A stretch of DNA of 64,000 bases from Calvatia gigantea (GCA_025093985.1 JACAAK010000008.1:1302001-1366000); one strand, 5' to 3'. Shown: positions 23,999-36,651, counted from the first letter of the stretch. Notes: generated from the letters alone by a model not told the origin. Translations and numbers: made by a program.

Positions 23999-24880
23999 TT
24001 ACGATGTTCGTACGATTACGCGCTTCGTATGCTTCCCCGCTCGTCTCCTCTCCGCATAAGGCATAGGTCTTCTCCAACTTTCGTCATCATACTCTTCGTG
24101 CGGGTACTCCGGTTTCGCTGGGGGACCTGATTGGGAGGGGTCCTGGGGAGGTGTACGTAAACCCGGACTGGGCTGACGTAGCATTGGGGGATGGAGATTG
24201 GACGGATGCTGCGATGTTGGCGGGTGAGAGGTTATTGGGAACAGCGGCGTGACAGGAACAGTCCCTCGTTGAGGAGGCCTTGAATGGGGAAAGAGCTGAG
24301 GAGGAGGCGCCGAAACTGTAGATTGCACCGGGGATTGATGTAGACCGGGTTGACCAGGTAATTGAGTCCAAGACCGAGTTGACGAGGAGCCGGGCTTGCC
24401 CTTGTGTTCGGCCTCGGCCCCGCCGGATGGAAGATCAATTTCAACACGAACTCGGATAATTTCCTTTCCTGCTTGCGCAAAGAAGGCCCGTTCCTGCCTT
24501 TGAAAAAAGCCCGACGTCGGACCGCCCCGAGCCTCTGGGCCGCATTCTGGAGCGGCGGCAGGGAATAATGCCATAAGCTCATGACCAGTGGGAGGAGCGG
24601 GAAAACGGGAACGTGACTGCATGTCAGAAGACTGCGTCAAATCAACATCTGAAGAATAAGGTGAGCAAGTGAGAAAATTAGTATTAGTTAATAAAAAGAA
24701 ACAACTGCACATACCCCGCAAAGAAGAGGGAGAGAGTGGTCGTCGTGAGCGGCCAGTGGCGGAAGGAGGACGGTGGACAGAAGATTTGTACCTGGGACTG
24801 TGGTCTCCAGGTGATGTGGAGGATGAGGTAGGGGAAGGGGAAGGGTCTGTGTTGACAGGGCGGAGGTGAAAAGCAGCCAT
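23999..24880 (-). CDS. Proline/serine-rich conserved hypothetical protein
   Basis: The ATG at 24880 opens MAAFHLRPVNTDPSPSP and the frame runs to 23999 with one intron (about 24713-24650, donor GTATGTG). The product, about 270 residues, is mostly low complexity and rich in Pro, Ser, Gln and Thr. Two parts look constrained. A central segment reads GHELMALFPAAAPECGP, SGFFQRQERAFFAQAGKEI and IRVRVEIDL. The basic C-terminus reads MPYAERRRAGKHTKRVIV. I associate this last type of ending with uncharacterised Agaricomycete proteins, but I cannot name a domain. There is no signal peptide or membrane segment. The Arg/Lys tail could serve nuclear entry or nucleic acid binding; that is inference. Confidence 0.7.
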   Translation of the reverse strand: MAAFHLRPVNTDPSPSPTSSSTSPGDHSPRYKSSVHRPPSATGRSRRPLSPSSLRGMCSCFFLLTNTNFLTCSPYSSDVDLTQSSDMQSRSRFPAPPTGHELMALFPAAAPECGPEARGGPTSGFFQRQERAFFAQAGKEIIRVRVEIDLPSGGAEAEHKGKPGSSSTRSWTQLPGQPGLHQSPVQSTVSAPPPQLFPHSRPPQRGTVPVTPLFPITSHPPTSQHPSNLHPPMLRQPSPGLRTPPQDPSQSGPPAKPEYPHEEYDDESWRRPMPYAERRRAGKHTKRVIVRTS

Positions 24881-26895
24881 GGGAGATGAGGAGGATTGCA
24901 GAGGAGATGATTATATATATATGCCACGGAAAGAATACTTGAGAGATCAAGATTGCTATCTCCGTACATCTGCCGTATTCAGGCTCTCCGTCGCCTTACG
25001 TGCTTCACTACGGCAACTGATCATGCCTACGCCGTCAGGGTTCTATTTCAACCCAACTCACCTCATGCCTCCGAGATCTTGACAGAACCGCTCAGATGGG
25101 AAGCTTACATGCCTGTATTCCCATCAACCCTCCCTTACAACCTGCCCTGTCATCAAAGCCACACTCGATCAGATCTCATTCATTATGCTTTCTCACCCAA
25201 CCACCTCCTGATATGGTTGAACTTCACAAAACACATACATATCTCTCCTTCCATCCTTCTCTCCTGCAGGACTCACCATCCGTCATCCCCGAACGCACCT
25301 CATCCAACACCCCCCCCCTCCCCCCGGCTACGCATGACATATCCGTTTATTGGTTGTCCTCCTGCCGATTCTCATTAATATCAGTCATGATTAATGTGAT
25401 CGGGTTGCTTTTTAATCTTCTATTTTAATTTTCGACACACTGGCCTGCCACTTCTCGAATTTCATGTCGTCCTCCCTTCACATCACGCTTGTCAGCCCGT
25501 TTGTGTGGTTTCATAAATTTCATCAACGATGTCATCGAACCTTGTCTCATCACTAGGCGCTGTCACCGCTCACAATACATTCGATTCCTCACCGACCGTG
25601 GCTAGGCCAGTGATATACACGGCAGTCACCCATCAGAATGTTCAGGATACGGGGTGAACCGGTGAGGTTTTTTGAAGTTGGTGGTCATGTGTAGGTGCAG
25701 GACACTGTACGTATCCACACCATCAAACGACCGTTATTGTCATCGTGACACAATGCTCCCACCCAAACTAATACATGCGCCCCTGTCAATCCACCAGAAG
25801 TTTGTTCTCACCCGTTTCTCCGGCTGGCTCCAGACTGTGGTTTCATCTCCTTCCCCACTTCCCTTTGTGAAGTTACACAAGGTGATAAATCCCACGATGG
25901 TGCCTGCGCGGTATAGGTTTCGTAAACAGCTGACCAAGGTCATAAGTCGACCTTCTCTTCTGGATGAAAGAAGCAGTCATTTGAGAAGCACCCAAACGCC
26001 AGTCGTGGAAATCAATAGCCGAGAGGATCGAACAATTTGTAGCGCTAGAGAAAGCGATGTATAACAATCAGCTACTATTTTTAAACGCTGCTTCACCGAG
26101 AGCCGAAGAACCTCCTCATTCATCCACATACGGTAGGGACTACCGGTGGCCAGCGAGACGCCCGTCCCTTACATCACCATTTCGCTGTGTGTCTGACAAC
26201 ATGCCCGCCATAAGGTCCGCACTCCACTACAGCTCATGTTCATCCGGGCCAGGCAGTATTCTCTTTTGATTGGCATCGGGTCCTGCCTTACATCAAGTCG
26301 TTGGTTATGACAGTTATACAGGAGGTTGACGTTGAATCGTGATTATCGAGGACGACCTCCGGTTAGATACCGGCGGATGTCACACCACCATCCGTTTGCT
26401 GCGCAAGATGTGCATTTTTTTTTAGATTATTTCTCGATATCGCGATCTCGCTCGTGTCTCCTAATGATAAGCTTAGGGCAGCCCGTACCACCCGCTCACT
26501 ATCACTCAGTGACCAGCGCGCTTATCAAACACGATCAAACCTGATCGTCAGACACTGAAAAGGAGTGAAACATACATACTTACCTGGCTTCCAAATTTCA
26601 TCATCAATCCATGACCACAGAGCGAGAAGGGGGTGTCAGGCGTCCGGAAGCTTCGCCCCGTTCAGTGAGATGTAATCTCGTCGTCGAGAATCACGGATCG
26701 TATGCCCTTGGGTTGTGGCCATTTGAACAGCAAGAATTTCACAGCAGAGTGGAATTCACTCTTCGGATCAACGACACTGCTTTTTACATTACTGATAACG
26801 GGATGCATGAAGAAGAGGAATCGGGGCTGTGCTCACCTCCCATAAGAGTCCCTATGACTGTTAGCTCTTAAGTATCACCGAATTCATGAGTCCAG

Positions 26896-26911
26896 GCCTG
26901 AGGCCTGAGGC
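26896..26911. repeat. 16-base direct repeat, copy 1
   Basis: GCCTGAGGCCTGAGGC is itself two units of GCCTGAG. The same 16 bases occur again at 28902, about 2.0 kb away. Confidence 0.6.
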
Positions 26912-27198
26912 CAGACGCATTTCATTTCCAACGAGGTACAGCAAATCAACATTCCTCCGTGCTATTCATTGTTCCATGCTCAATATAGGAACATCATCAG
27001 CCAAACTCATTAGGCTTTCCGTGACGTAGGTTTTGGGGTTCCAATTTTGTTATTCGGAATCTTTAATCGCAAAAACGCTCATTTCCTTTCATATTTAATG
27101 CGAGTCTTCTCGATGGCAATACCCAAGTGACGCTAGTCACTTATATTAACCAGTACATAATCCCGCCTGATCAAATAGTTTGCTCTCGGGATCAAAGG

Positions 27199-27236
27199 GA
27201 CTCCGTTGGCGTTGAGCGCTCCAACGGAGGGAGTCT
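27199..27236. repeat. Inverted repeat / hairpin
   Basis: CTCCGTTGG (27201-27209) pairs with CCAACGGAG (27221-27229) around an 11-base spacer, and GGGACTCC / GGAGTC give partial extra pairing outside. It could be a hairpin of a mobile element or chance. There is no U-tract for a terminator. Confidence 0.5.
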
Positions 27237-28901
27237 GGATGCATTCCAGGCGTCATGGTCACTTGGAATTGGAAGGTGAAATAATTTTATTCGAACGTAA
27301 TTTTCCTCATATGAGGTGAGCACGCCGTTTCCCGTCACCGGACCGTATGCTCCCGTTGGATTCTCGTTATAGTAGGTTACCGCCTTGCCTTTAATGAATT
27401 TAATTACTGTTCTGGTCGACCACGTGTATCCAGCGGGTGTCTCCTATTTCCTCGATCAGTGTATAACACTTGCCAGCCCGTCAACGAAGTCCAATTGGAA
27501 TACCGCCACTGTTCGCTACAAGCCACCGCTAGTGTAGATGTTCGACATGTCATCTCACACTTTGGGAGACCGTGCCTCATACTACAAAAGGGCGTAATTC
27601 TTCAAAATGAAATTCTTGATGCGATGATTTCGTAATACGGGGTCCGACGGAACATCGAAAGGAGTCCAGGGATGTGGTGTGTACGGAGTGGCAATTCACT
27701 GATTTCGACAAGTTATGTACAGAACTCAGCCTTGGGACGCCCGAACCGGCACAGGACTGACGTCTTGCAATGGGGTCTTCAGTCGGACTCGGAGATGATG
27801 TGCGATTTCCGAGCCTGAATATCTGAATCGTACCAGTCCACGATCTGACTAGACAGCTTCTCCCGCCCTTACTCTCAAGACCGGTGTCAGCCGTGAAGGA
27901 GAACGGGGTTTGCGAAAGCGCCACAAGTTCCTTCAATTAGATTCAGACGTCTTCTACTTAATACCGACGCTCTAGCGGGTACTTTTGGACTCGATTCCTC
28001 CCTGAAGCGCTCCACATCTCCCCCACAGTAATCGGCAGCGCTGAGTGCAAACCAAGCAATCTAGGATCATGGAGGGAAAAGGGACTAGGAGAACTCCAAC
28101 AACGAGTAATTAGTTGTCGAACGAACTGCTCCCATGGTGGGCAAGGGGTGAACAGCAAGTGCAAATCAACGGTGACCCACTCCCCGAGGTGTGGAGGTTG
28201 ACATGGTTCTAAGGATGATTTCTAGCTCCCAAGGATTGGAGTTTTCGAAACCAAAAAGGCAAACATGATGGCTCGCTTTCCGGGTAAGCGCACAAATAGG
28301 GTTGAGCGCGTTTGCAGCCCTTCCTATACCCAAGAGCAATGGGTCGGACTTAACATTATTTATCGGAGCACTTGTTTCCTCACTTTCTGTGATGACAAAC
28401 AATATTCTTCCTATCGGGATATCCGATCCCAAGCACATGCACAAGAATCCCAGGTAACACATGAATCTCCTTGAATTGAGCAAACGTTTCCGGACTTTAT
28501 CGGCTGTCGCCGTAGGATGACCATTCCGTATCAAGCAGTCGCATGCACTCGCGAAGCAAGGCCAACCTGTCACCTTTTTGTCTTTACCATATATTAGTTG
28601 AATTGCCCCGATGCAACATTACATCGAAGAGATCACCCAAAGCGAGTCGTAATAGAAGATCACCTTTTCCCTGCAAAGTCTCGACACCTAAAAACGTCTC
28701 CACGCTTCTGATCGCAAGACAGTGGCTTTAACCGGGGTTTCCAGCATCAGAACCATTGGCAAGCATTCCAGGGGTCGCAGCACTGTACCCGAGTTGTACA
28801 TATTTAGAAACGAAGCTCCTGCTCCGTCTGCCAGAAGCAAGAAGCACCACATATGCAAAGTTTTCAGAAGACCTAAGCTCATTACAGGATTGATCGATGA
28901 T

Positions 28902-28917
28902 GCCTGAGGCCTGAGGC
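28902..28917. repeat. 16-base direct repeat, copy 2
   Basis: This is identical to the repeat at 26896-26911 and in the same orientation. Confidence 0.6.
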
Positions 28918-29995
28918 GACGGGCCGTGCATCACGGCCCTCCCTTTTGCCTTAGCTTTCCAACCCACTGGGTTCTGCTAAACTGCGTTCCCATACAACCC
29001 CTATCTCCGCCCCGAAATCCCCCTCTGATACGAAAACCCCAAATAGAGCAACTAGTATGACAGGAACTGTGGAAATGTTCGGCCTTGGTGCGTTCTTATG
29101 ACCGTCAGCCACTTGGTCTGCAGACTTACCGCATTCCCTCTTCTCCGTTGAGATGACCCTGTGTTCCCTGACACCAGATCCAGAAGCACATGGCGCGTGC
29201 TCTACGACGTGTAGTTGTAAGACTTGTACACTAGGCTGGTGACTTGAAGGCCGAACCGTCGGGTGGATACCTTTCTAGTTTGTAGGGTTTTATTATACAA
29301 CAACATACATCATACCCGGCTGACCCTTGGTGCCACTGATGATGCCCGATGAGGATCGGGTTGATCGGTTGTAGGTCCATATATATCAATCGCTCACTGC
29401 AGCATTCTTCCACCTGTTCCGGTGACCTTCGCGGCGGCACTAAGAACATGCAACCATGGGCTAATCAATGCAATCGCCTGCCCACTCGGGTGTTGCGCAT
29501 AAATTCTCATCCTCTCAATCGCGGTCCTGCCTTAAAGGTTCTTTTCGTGTTTTGAATCATTTAAGAAGCCATACGCCACCTCCATGGTGTATCATATGTC
29601 ATGCGCTTCTATAGCAATGTATCAGAACATGAGACTTGTTTGTGTGGAAGAAGACGGCGAATAGGCCAGCCCGGTATTCCGAGGACCTGTCCCTGATTCT
29701 TTGTGTTCAAGCGCTCGTCGACCTTACCCCAAGGAGGTGGGGATAAAATAGAACAGATATCGGCGAAACTTCCGAGTCCGCACCTTCCTCATCCAACCGA
29801 GGAGCCAAACCGGCGGCGAGTGTTCAAGCGGAGTACTACGAAATATATATAGAGGATCATTTTAATTCTTTCTTCATGGAGGTTCTGCGCTATTCCACCT
29901 AATCCCTGAGCCGTTACAATAAACAAAGTATGAATCGCTTCGCAAGAAGCGAGGTTAGTAGATGAGAAAGAAAGTCCCGAAAGAGCCCATAAGTA

Positions 29996-31883
29996 TCAAG
30001 GAATAGAATCATGATCTAGTATCTGTATGCTTTCTCCCATTGAAGACGGGACACTGGAAGCACTCGCTATAGTTGCTGTATAATAGGTTGTGGGGGCTGC
30101 ACTGCTTGCCCTGGATGAATTGCTCCCCATCCCCTGAACTCCATTGGGTTGCGTGGCAGATAAATTAAAAGTCTGAGCCAGCGGACTGGGAGACGGAGGC
30201 CCGCTCCGTTTTTCGGTAGATGCTCGAATCAGCTCTCCGACCTCGCTAGTCGCCACATTATTGGCGGCAGCCACAGTGGCACTTCCGGTTGCATCGGGGG
30301 TATGCTTTGTTAAGCTGCTTGCCCGACTCGGTGGTTCACTACCCGGTGGATAAAGTGAAATCCGTGTTGGAGGTCGACTGTTACTCGCCCCTGCGAGTCG
30401 TTCCGCGATGCTCCCGCTATACATGCTCGAACCTCGATTTGTGCTGGCAATTTCTCGCGAACCCATGCTCTCAATTGTCGGCATACGACGAATGAACCCA
30501 TTGAGCATAGGAACGGATTCCTCAGGGGGATATGGTTGGCCAAATTCGTTATATCCTATACTTGGGGGGATGGGGGGTGGATAAAAGTCGTAGGGGACTT
30601 CATTTGAGGATGGCTGGGAGCTTGAGTAAGAATCGGACGAGTTATCCGACCGCGCCAATGATACTGCTTGGTCTGTTTCGCGAGTAATCTGGGCGACAAT
30701 TGAACGGAAGCGGTCAACGATTCCTGTTGCTTCACGATCCGGATCGGAATTGAGATCGATTGAGGGAGCATGAGGGTTACCGATCTCAGGTGAAGTATCG
30801 GTTGAGTTAGTAGAATGCGAGGGGTGGAGGGAGGTTTTTTTGGATGGTGAACGGGAAACAATTGTTGATCGGGAGGCTTGTGGTTCCATTGCCAAAGTTG
30901 CCAGGGACTGGGAAGATACTTGAGTTGTTTGTCTGGGGAGTGCTGGTTGAACAGAGTTGGAGAGCCTGTGCTGACGGAGGCGTGTTGAGGTAATCCACTT
31001 GGTTGGCCGACGCGTTCGGTCATAAGCAATTAAGAAAGCGTAGTAAAAGGCCTATAATAATGTGAGTTTTGACCAATAATCCGAGAACGTTAAAGAAGAC
31101 TCAACAATAAAGATGGCAGTAATTCCTAGTCGGGTAGCCGATAGGGCCATATAAGTACCCCACCCATAAGGCTTAGGACATGGTTGCCTCGAAGCTGACC
31201 AGACAACATCAATGTCGATACGACAGCGACTTTCTGTTGAGAGCTCCTGATCAAGCCTGTTTCGCCAAACAAAGAGCATTATCATGTTGACAACTGCAGG
31301 TGCAATGAGTGTCAAGGAGGAAAGACACAGTGAAGAGGCGATTGTAAATGTAAGAAGTCGGAGGGGGACTGAGTGCAGGAGAAGGTGGAGCTTGAAGAAA
31401 TCGAATATCGCAGCCGTTGCCAAGAACGCAAACGAGATACCGGTGGAGATCCCAAGTACCAACGACACAATCTGTCCTTCCACCGAGTTATATTTTGTGA
31501 AGGCTATGAAGTATCTTGTTGTATTATAAATAGCCCAACCACCTAAACGGCCATAAGCGGAAATTAAGTATGAGGGTTCCGATTGGATGCATACCGAATG
31601 TTATCTCCAATGACCGCATAAGGAACCGTAGGCGCTTTAGGCGCCTCCGCAGCGTCCTCTCCCAGAATCTTTTTTTCTCTTGCAGGGTAGGTGGGTCCCC
31701 AAACAGCGTTGGGTTTGGTCCCCAGTCTATTGGACCGGACTCATCGACTAAGGTGGGTTGCCTCGAAAAGAGGTCAATATATGCTATTGAGTCTGGTGTG
31801 GTTGGGTGTAGAAGTGGTTCAGGCTGGATGAGAATGTTCAGACGGGCTGGCATGAAGCGTTGTGCCAGAGATAGTCGAAACAT
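29996..31883 (-). CDS. Multi-pass membrane protein with long Ser/Pro-rich cytoplasmic tail
   Basis: The frame starts at 31883 (MFRLSLAQRFMPARLN) and ends HDSIP-stop at 29996, with about three short introns. The N-terminal 120 residues end in a basic amphipathic patch (WERTLRRRLKRLRF). Several hydrophobic segments follow: WAIYNTTRYFIAF, VSLVLGISTGISFAFLATAA, LLTFTIASSLCLSSLTLIAP, an MLFVWRN end, MALSATRLGITAIFIV and AFYYAFLIAYDR. This makes five or six membrane spans. The last 300 residues are a polar Ser/Thr/Pro-rich tail with possible phosphorylation sites. The arrangement (membrane core plus long disordered tail) recalls uncharacterised Agaricomycete membrane proteins. I cannot assign a transporter or receptor family. 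Confidence 0.75.
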
Positions 31884-34800
31884 TTCTTGAATGAGGGAAT
31901 GAGAACCTGGAGGTTTCTGAAGGCTCTGGTGTAAAGACCGCGCTGTGGAGATAAAGTGCAGCCATCAGAGGACCTCCTTAGCGGCAGGTGATATTTGAGA
32001 GAGAGGCTTCGTAGTTTCCGTTGGTAGATTCGTGAACGGGTCGTGAAACGTGAAGTATCGTTGAGAAACTCGCGAATAGCGAAGTTTCAGTCACCTAGGT
32101 GTATGGGACTACGAAGATAAAGCGACACGGGAGGAGCAGGAGGCGAGCCGTCGTGGTCGTGAAGTCGTTTAACCGTCAATCATCGAATGTCAAAGTCGAA
32201 CTTTTGGCTTGGCAATTTGATCGTATTGCCTTTCTTGGTGTTTGGCTCCGTTGTGCGATCACCCCCAACTCCTAAATTACTTATTAACAACAGTGACGGG
32301 CAAACCGAGGGGAACCTCCACTCATCAGAAAATTAGAATGGTTGCACAAACTATTCCTTCCCACCCGTTGCCCGTTTTTCAGGTGTTTACACACTCACAA
32401 ATTCGTGATAGATGGAAACTCCACAAATATCTTGCGTACCTGGTTTTTGACGGTTTGCCCCTGTAATGATTGATTAGCATTCTTTCGTGTTGATTGCTCG
32501 CCTCTAAGACGCCTCCGTAAGTATCAGGCGAATGTGTACAGTGTACAAATTTCCTCCGACAAAGTACACACATTGGATATTACACCTTCGCAGAATTCAG
32601 ACAACGTCGGATAACGACCGCCTGGATGACACCCTTTAACATCAAGGGGACGTGACTGCCTTCGAGTCGCCCCCTCCGCCCTTCGTGCGAATTCAAGCCA
32701 GTCACACATGGTACAAATCCGAGCTAAACCATCTTCTTGATGGCGGCAGGTGCAGTACGTAGACACAAACCATGACAGCCTCATTTCCGCTTCGGCCAAA
32801 TCCAAATTCCAGGTGCAGACTAGCACCGGACGAGGCCGGGCCCCCCTCTGTCGAAGAATGGTTAGTTATTGCCCCAAATGGTATGTTTTTCTTCCTCAAT
32901 CGTCGAGCTCCGTCCAGGTATGCAACGCTTTTTTGTTCGGTGAGGTTAGCGGATTGTTGCGGTCCACTCAGTATCTATCACATCTCGAGGGCCGAAGAAC
33001 CAACCTTGGTGTCATATCTCAAGATGATGCCCTCGCTGACGTACAATAGCACAGATACAATGTTATTACCCCAGTTCCCCAGAAGATCCCGACATGGTTT
33101 TACTCGGGGAGCTCGTGATTGACATCTGGCAATTTGCGCTGTGCGGGGTTCATTGCGGACCATTGATCCTTTATCATAACCACACTCGGACATTACAAGA
33201 CTCAGCCTGCGGGGGAACATACCTCGGGAATTTGGGGATTATTAAGTAAATTTGCACGGCGCTCTCTAAAGACCTAACACCTTGCCCATGATTGTACCCA
33301 GTGAGGATTAAAAAAATCCATGGTTCCCCTCCGCTGGTTCCCGTCTCGGGAGAAGTCCGTGCAATCAGCTCGGAGATGATTGGGCATATCTATATAGCCC
33401 TGTAGGGGGTCTGCCAGGACTTTTTGGTTCCAACATTCAACGATTGTTCAATGTTTATCCATGCTTAACACGGCAGTGAAGTGGCGGAGTCGAACCTTGA
33501 CCTCGTTTTACAAGCGGCCATCGTAGATTTCCTCTCCTCATGCATACATGATTGTTTCTTTGAATGGAACGGTGAGCGCATGGACCACTTATAGGGTTGA
33601 GTGAGTCCTCAAAGGATCTCGGCCCGCCCAGATACGGTCAGGGGGCTTATGTGCATGTTAAAATGGTATGTGAACGTTTGCGAGCGACTGGTTCATCGTA
33701 TTCACGAGGCAAACCATAGTTTTGTCCAGGTACATATCGCGTAACGTCGGAGGAATTTCCACAGGTTTGGTAGAAGCTGTAGCTTGGCCGGGGAACAAAT
33801 TTGGCAACGCGCGGGGATTCAGATTGTTCTATGCTTATTAGGACCAAGGTTTGTTCATACAGCTAAGGCGCAGGTTCACGAAGGCGCCCTTGCCGCCTTG
33901 GGATATACCTTGATGGTTATGTTTGACCTGGTGTTTCACATGCTTCAAGCGTTGAGGTTATGCTAAGTGGAATTTGCCATAAGCTCATCCATTCTCCCCG
34001 GGTTGAGGGTTATTCAATAATGATAAATTCTATTGCTGAAGTTGTCTGGGTTATTGCCTTGAGCGTTGCTCATATGTAATGTGAAGATGAACGATAAGTG
34101 TCAACCATCAGCCCGCAGGAGCGGGACCCATATCTTGGGACAAAAACGTTCAAAATTTCATGAAAGGATTTCATCACCGTGGTTCACAAAAAGTGGAAAT
34201 GGACTGTTAATCCCCACTGAGCTCCTTTTTTGTAAAAAGTAAAAAAGTCGAGATACTAACCCTACAACAACACATCGTCGATTTCTCTTCCCAGTCCGTC
34301 CCAGAGGATCGTGGGTATACGAAGAAAAAGTTTAAAGCAATTAATGTATCGCCAAAAGGTAACTTGGAGCTTGTGGCTGAGCTTCTCGGCGTCTCGGCAT
34401 TCCATTTAACGAGGAACGTGGGGCATCACCAAACAGTGCTGTGGTTGAGTCTATTTCCGTTTTAGAAGCCGAGAAGCCATTCACGACGGTTGTCTGACGT
34501 CAGTGCTTTGTGACCAAGCGTTCCGTCACCTGGCGGCCGGCGCGATAGACATCTGGTTTGCGCGGTGACGCAATCCTATTGAATCGCACCAGGCGGAATC
34601 GGTTGCCCCAGAGCGAGGCTCGGAAGAAACGATGCCGAACTTTCTTTGGAACGAGGGTGAGATAGGGAAGAATGGAGGTGAATGATCATTTCATAGAACA
34701 TCGCGCTTATCGGAGCGACAGATTTTTGTTCAAAACACCCACCTTGCTAACATGTATGATGTCGTATCGATTAAGCTCAAAGATCGGTCTGGTACCGACT

Positions 34801-35377
34801 CTCGCAACGATGTCGAAATCGGACAGTAGTATCGCAACGCTGACCTACTCGGATTCACGGAAGCCGATGACGACTTGCTATAGCGGCCCGTCTTCCGGGT
34901 GATAATGAGTGATCGATGTATTTTGAAGAAGTGTATATGCATGAAGCTGTGAGTCGTTTAATATTTTCGTGGCGACTTCGGCAGTTATTATTTTCTGGAC
35001 GTCGCACGCCAATGGGATATGAATTAATCCAACTCACTGAACACAGAATCCGTGGGTTATTAGGTTCACTCTCGGGAGTTCTGGTGACGTCCATCGTTGA
35101 ACGTGACCGTTATTGTGTAGACGTAGTAAACCTTCATTAATGAACGAAAAATGCATGGTTACTGGTTGGATATATGTGATGATTCGGTTAGGTGCTGCGT
35201 TTCTCAGAAACCGGAATGGAAAAGATGCTGCATGATCGATAGTCTTCCATTGGAGAAGAGGTATGACACCAGAGGGGTGACGGTGTAAAAGGTCTATGAC
35301 GCTGAAAGGCCTGGCTCCACTTTGATTGTGATTTGCACATTCACCTCGGAAAGTCCAGCAAAATGCGCGGGAGGGTG
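31884..35377. other. Gene-poor stretch of about 3.5 kb
   Basis: No gene is firmly supported. A plus-strand ATG frame at 32772-33122 (116 codons) contains DEAGPPSVEEWLVIAPNG directly before a GTATGT donor-like site, with possible acceptors further on, but it has no recognisable domain. Near 33480-33530 (minus) there is a sequence resembling the anticodon-to-T-loop half of a tRNA, without a matching 5' half. The rest shows nothing. Confidence 0.35.
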
Positions 35378-36601
35378 TCAGGTAGAAATAGGTCCCCAAG
35401 ACAATACCGAGGGAATCCAAGAGTTTGCGAGGGTCCGCTGCAGGACAAATGTCAATGGATCGAGAGGAAGTCTGGCAGGAGGCTGTGAGCTCGCCTTTGC
35501 TGCTATTGTAATCCTGCGTGTTCCTTGCTCAGTGTCGAACGTTTCTTTTTGTTCTTCCTTGTCCGTGCCTCCTGGATCACTTTGCTTCCGTTGCCTTTTT
35601 TCCCCCGCACCATTGATGACGTCGGGTGATGCTGGTTTTCCAGGGATTTCTCCACGGCCAGAGGGCGGCACGGCCTTCCACGGAGTAGGTTCATCAACAC
35701 CCATAGGTTTGAGGAATTCCATCGAGGTCGCCGTTGGTTGCTGTTGCAGTTGCTGTGATCGTTTTTGCCTCTGTTTTGGGTGATTGTTGAACCCTGCTTC
35801 CTCAGTCTTACTCGCTTCGCCGTCCACCGTTGTGTATTTTGTAGATCGTAAGTCACTCCCTACACCAGTCATCGAATCAAAGATCGCCTCTCGCGCATTC
35901 TTTGTCTTGGTTCCAGGAAGTGAATTTCGTCCGACTTTGCTTGGGTGATCGGGGGCATTAAAACCTTTGAGACCTTTGCTAAACGCTGATGATATCGGTA
36001 CAGGTTTGGTGTGAGCCTTGAGTTTTCGCCCTTTGGTCAGGAATTCGTCGGGTTTCGGTGTTTGAAGTCGAGGATGATAGCGGAGTATCACCATCCAGTT
36101 CGGTCTCGCGTTGAGTCCCATCAGCGGGTTTGGAGTCGTTGGCTCCGGTGACCTATTTGAAAATCAAGATCAATCACCAGGAAATTCACTGCAAGGGTAT
36201 GTGGAAGATGACTTGTTGTATTTGGGTTTGGGGTCGGGACGTTGAGATATCCTGACCATTTTCATCAAATATGCGTCTCCCAAGTGGTTTCGATATGCTT
36301 GAGTTGGCAGCATCTTCATCCTCATGCGAGAAAAGGAATGGCATATAGGACTGCTCGTAGGCTATAGAGTCGCTGTATGCAATGGTGAGAGCATACATAA
36401 TCAGATACGAGAGAGTACGCACTCAGTCCATGTTTCTTGTTCAATTCCCCATGCCTCCTTGACATCTTGTCCCACTTCCCACCTGCCTTCATCCTTGACT
36501 TCCGCACGTTCAAGCTCTACTTCTTGTATTTGTTGTCTGCGTAACGCATTTTGCATGAAACGAAGGTTCAGTGTCCCAGTGCTCAAGGTTTTGTTCGACA
36601 T
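35378..36601 (-). CDS. MPP6: MPP6-like nuclear exosome cofactor
   Basis: MPP6 (M-phase phosphoprotein 6) is an RNA-binding cofactor that docks on the nuclear exosome and links it to Mtr4. The start at 36601 gives MSNKTLSTGTLNLRFMQNAL, matching the short conserved N-terminal helix typical of the family, followed by charged sequence (EGRWEVGQDV). Splicing at about 36413-36362 leads to YEQSYMPFLFSHEDEDA and GRRIFDENGQ. The next intron is uncertain and unusually short (37 nt in the best-phased model). Then MGLNARPNWMVILRYHPR and a long basic, Gln-rich, low-complexity tail follow, ending at 35378. The tail is longer than in yeast or human. The call rests mainly on the first 40 residues. The exact C-terminus is not certain. 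Confidence 0.72.
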
Positions 36602-36651
36602 GGCAATAAGGAGGAGGCCACGCGTGTGAAGGATTGGACCCGGTCAGGAAC

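Larger units (their letters stand above)
24881..29995. other. Gene-poor stretch of about 5.1 kb
   Basis: The first 500 bases (to about 25430) are strongly pyrimidine-rich on the plus strand and probably include the promoter of the gene at 24880. Beyond that I see no supported gene. The longest frames (27577-27936 and 28166-28573, minus; 26611-26871, plus) have lengths expected by chance and show no motif or splice structure. Two copies of a 16-base repeat and one hairpin are listed separately. Confidence 0.4.

Noticed and set aside
27577..27936. Minus-strand frame of 119 codons.
   Set aside because: Same reason: chance length, no recognisable sequence.
28166..28573. Minus-strand frame of 135 codons.
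   Set aside because: Frames of this length are expected several times by chance in 64 kb at this base composition. There is no motif, signal or intron structure.
33478..33530. tRNA-like sequence on the minus strand (CTTGTAAAAC anticodon-like loop followed by GGTTCGACTCC).
   Set aside because: The T stem does not pair properly and no matching acceptor or D arm is found upstream. At most it is a 3' half of a tRNA or of a tRNA-derived repeat.
35322..35783. Plus-strand frame of 153 codons.
   Set aside because: It overlaps the MPP6 tail in antisense and has no domain or splice support.
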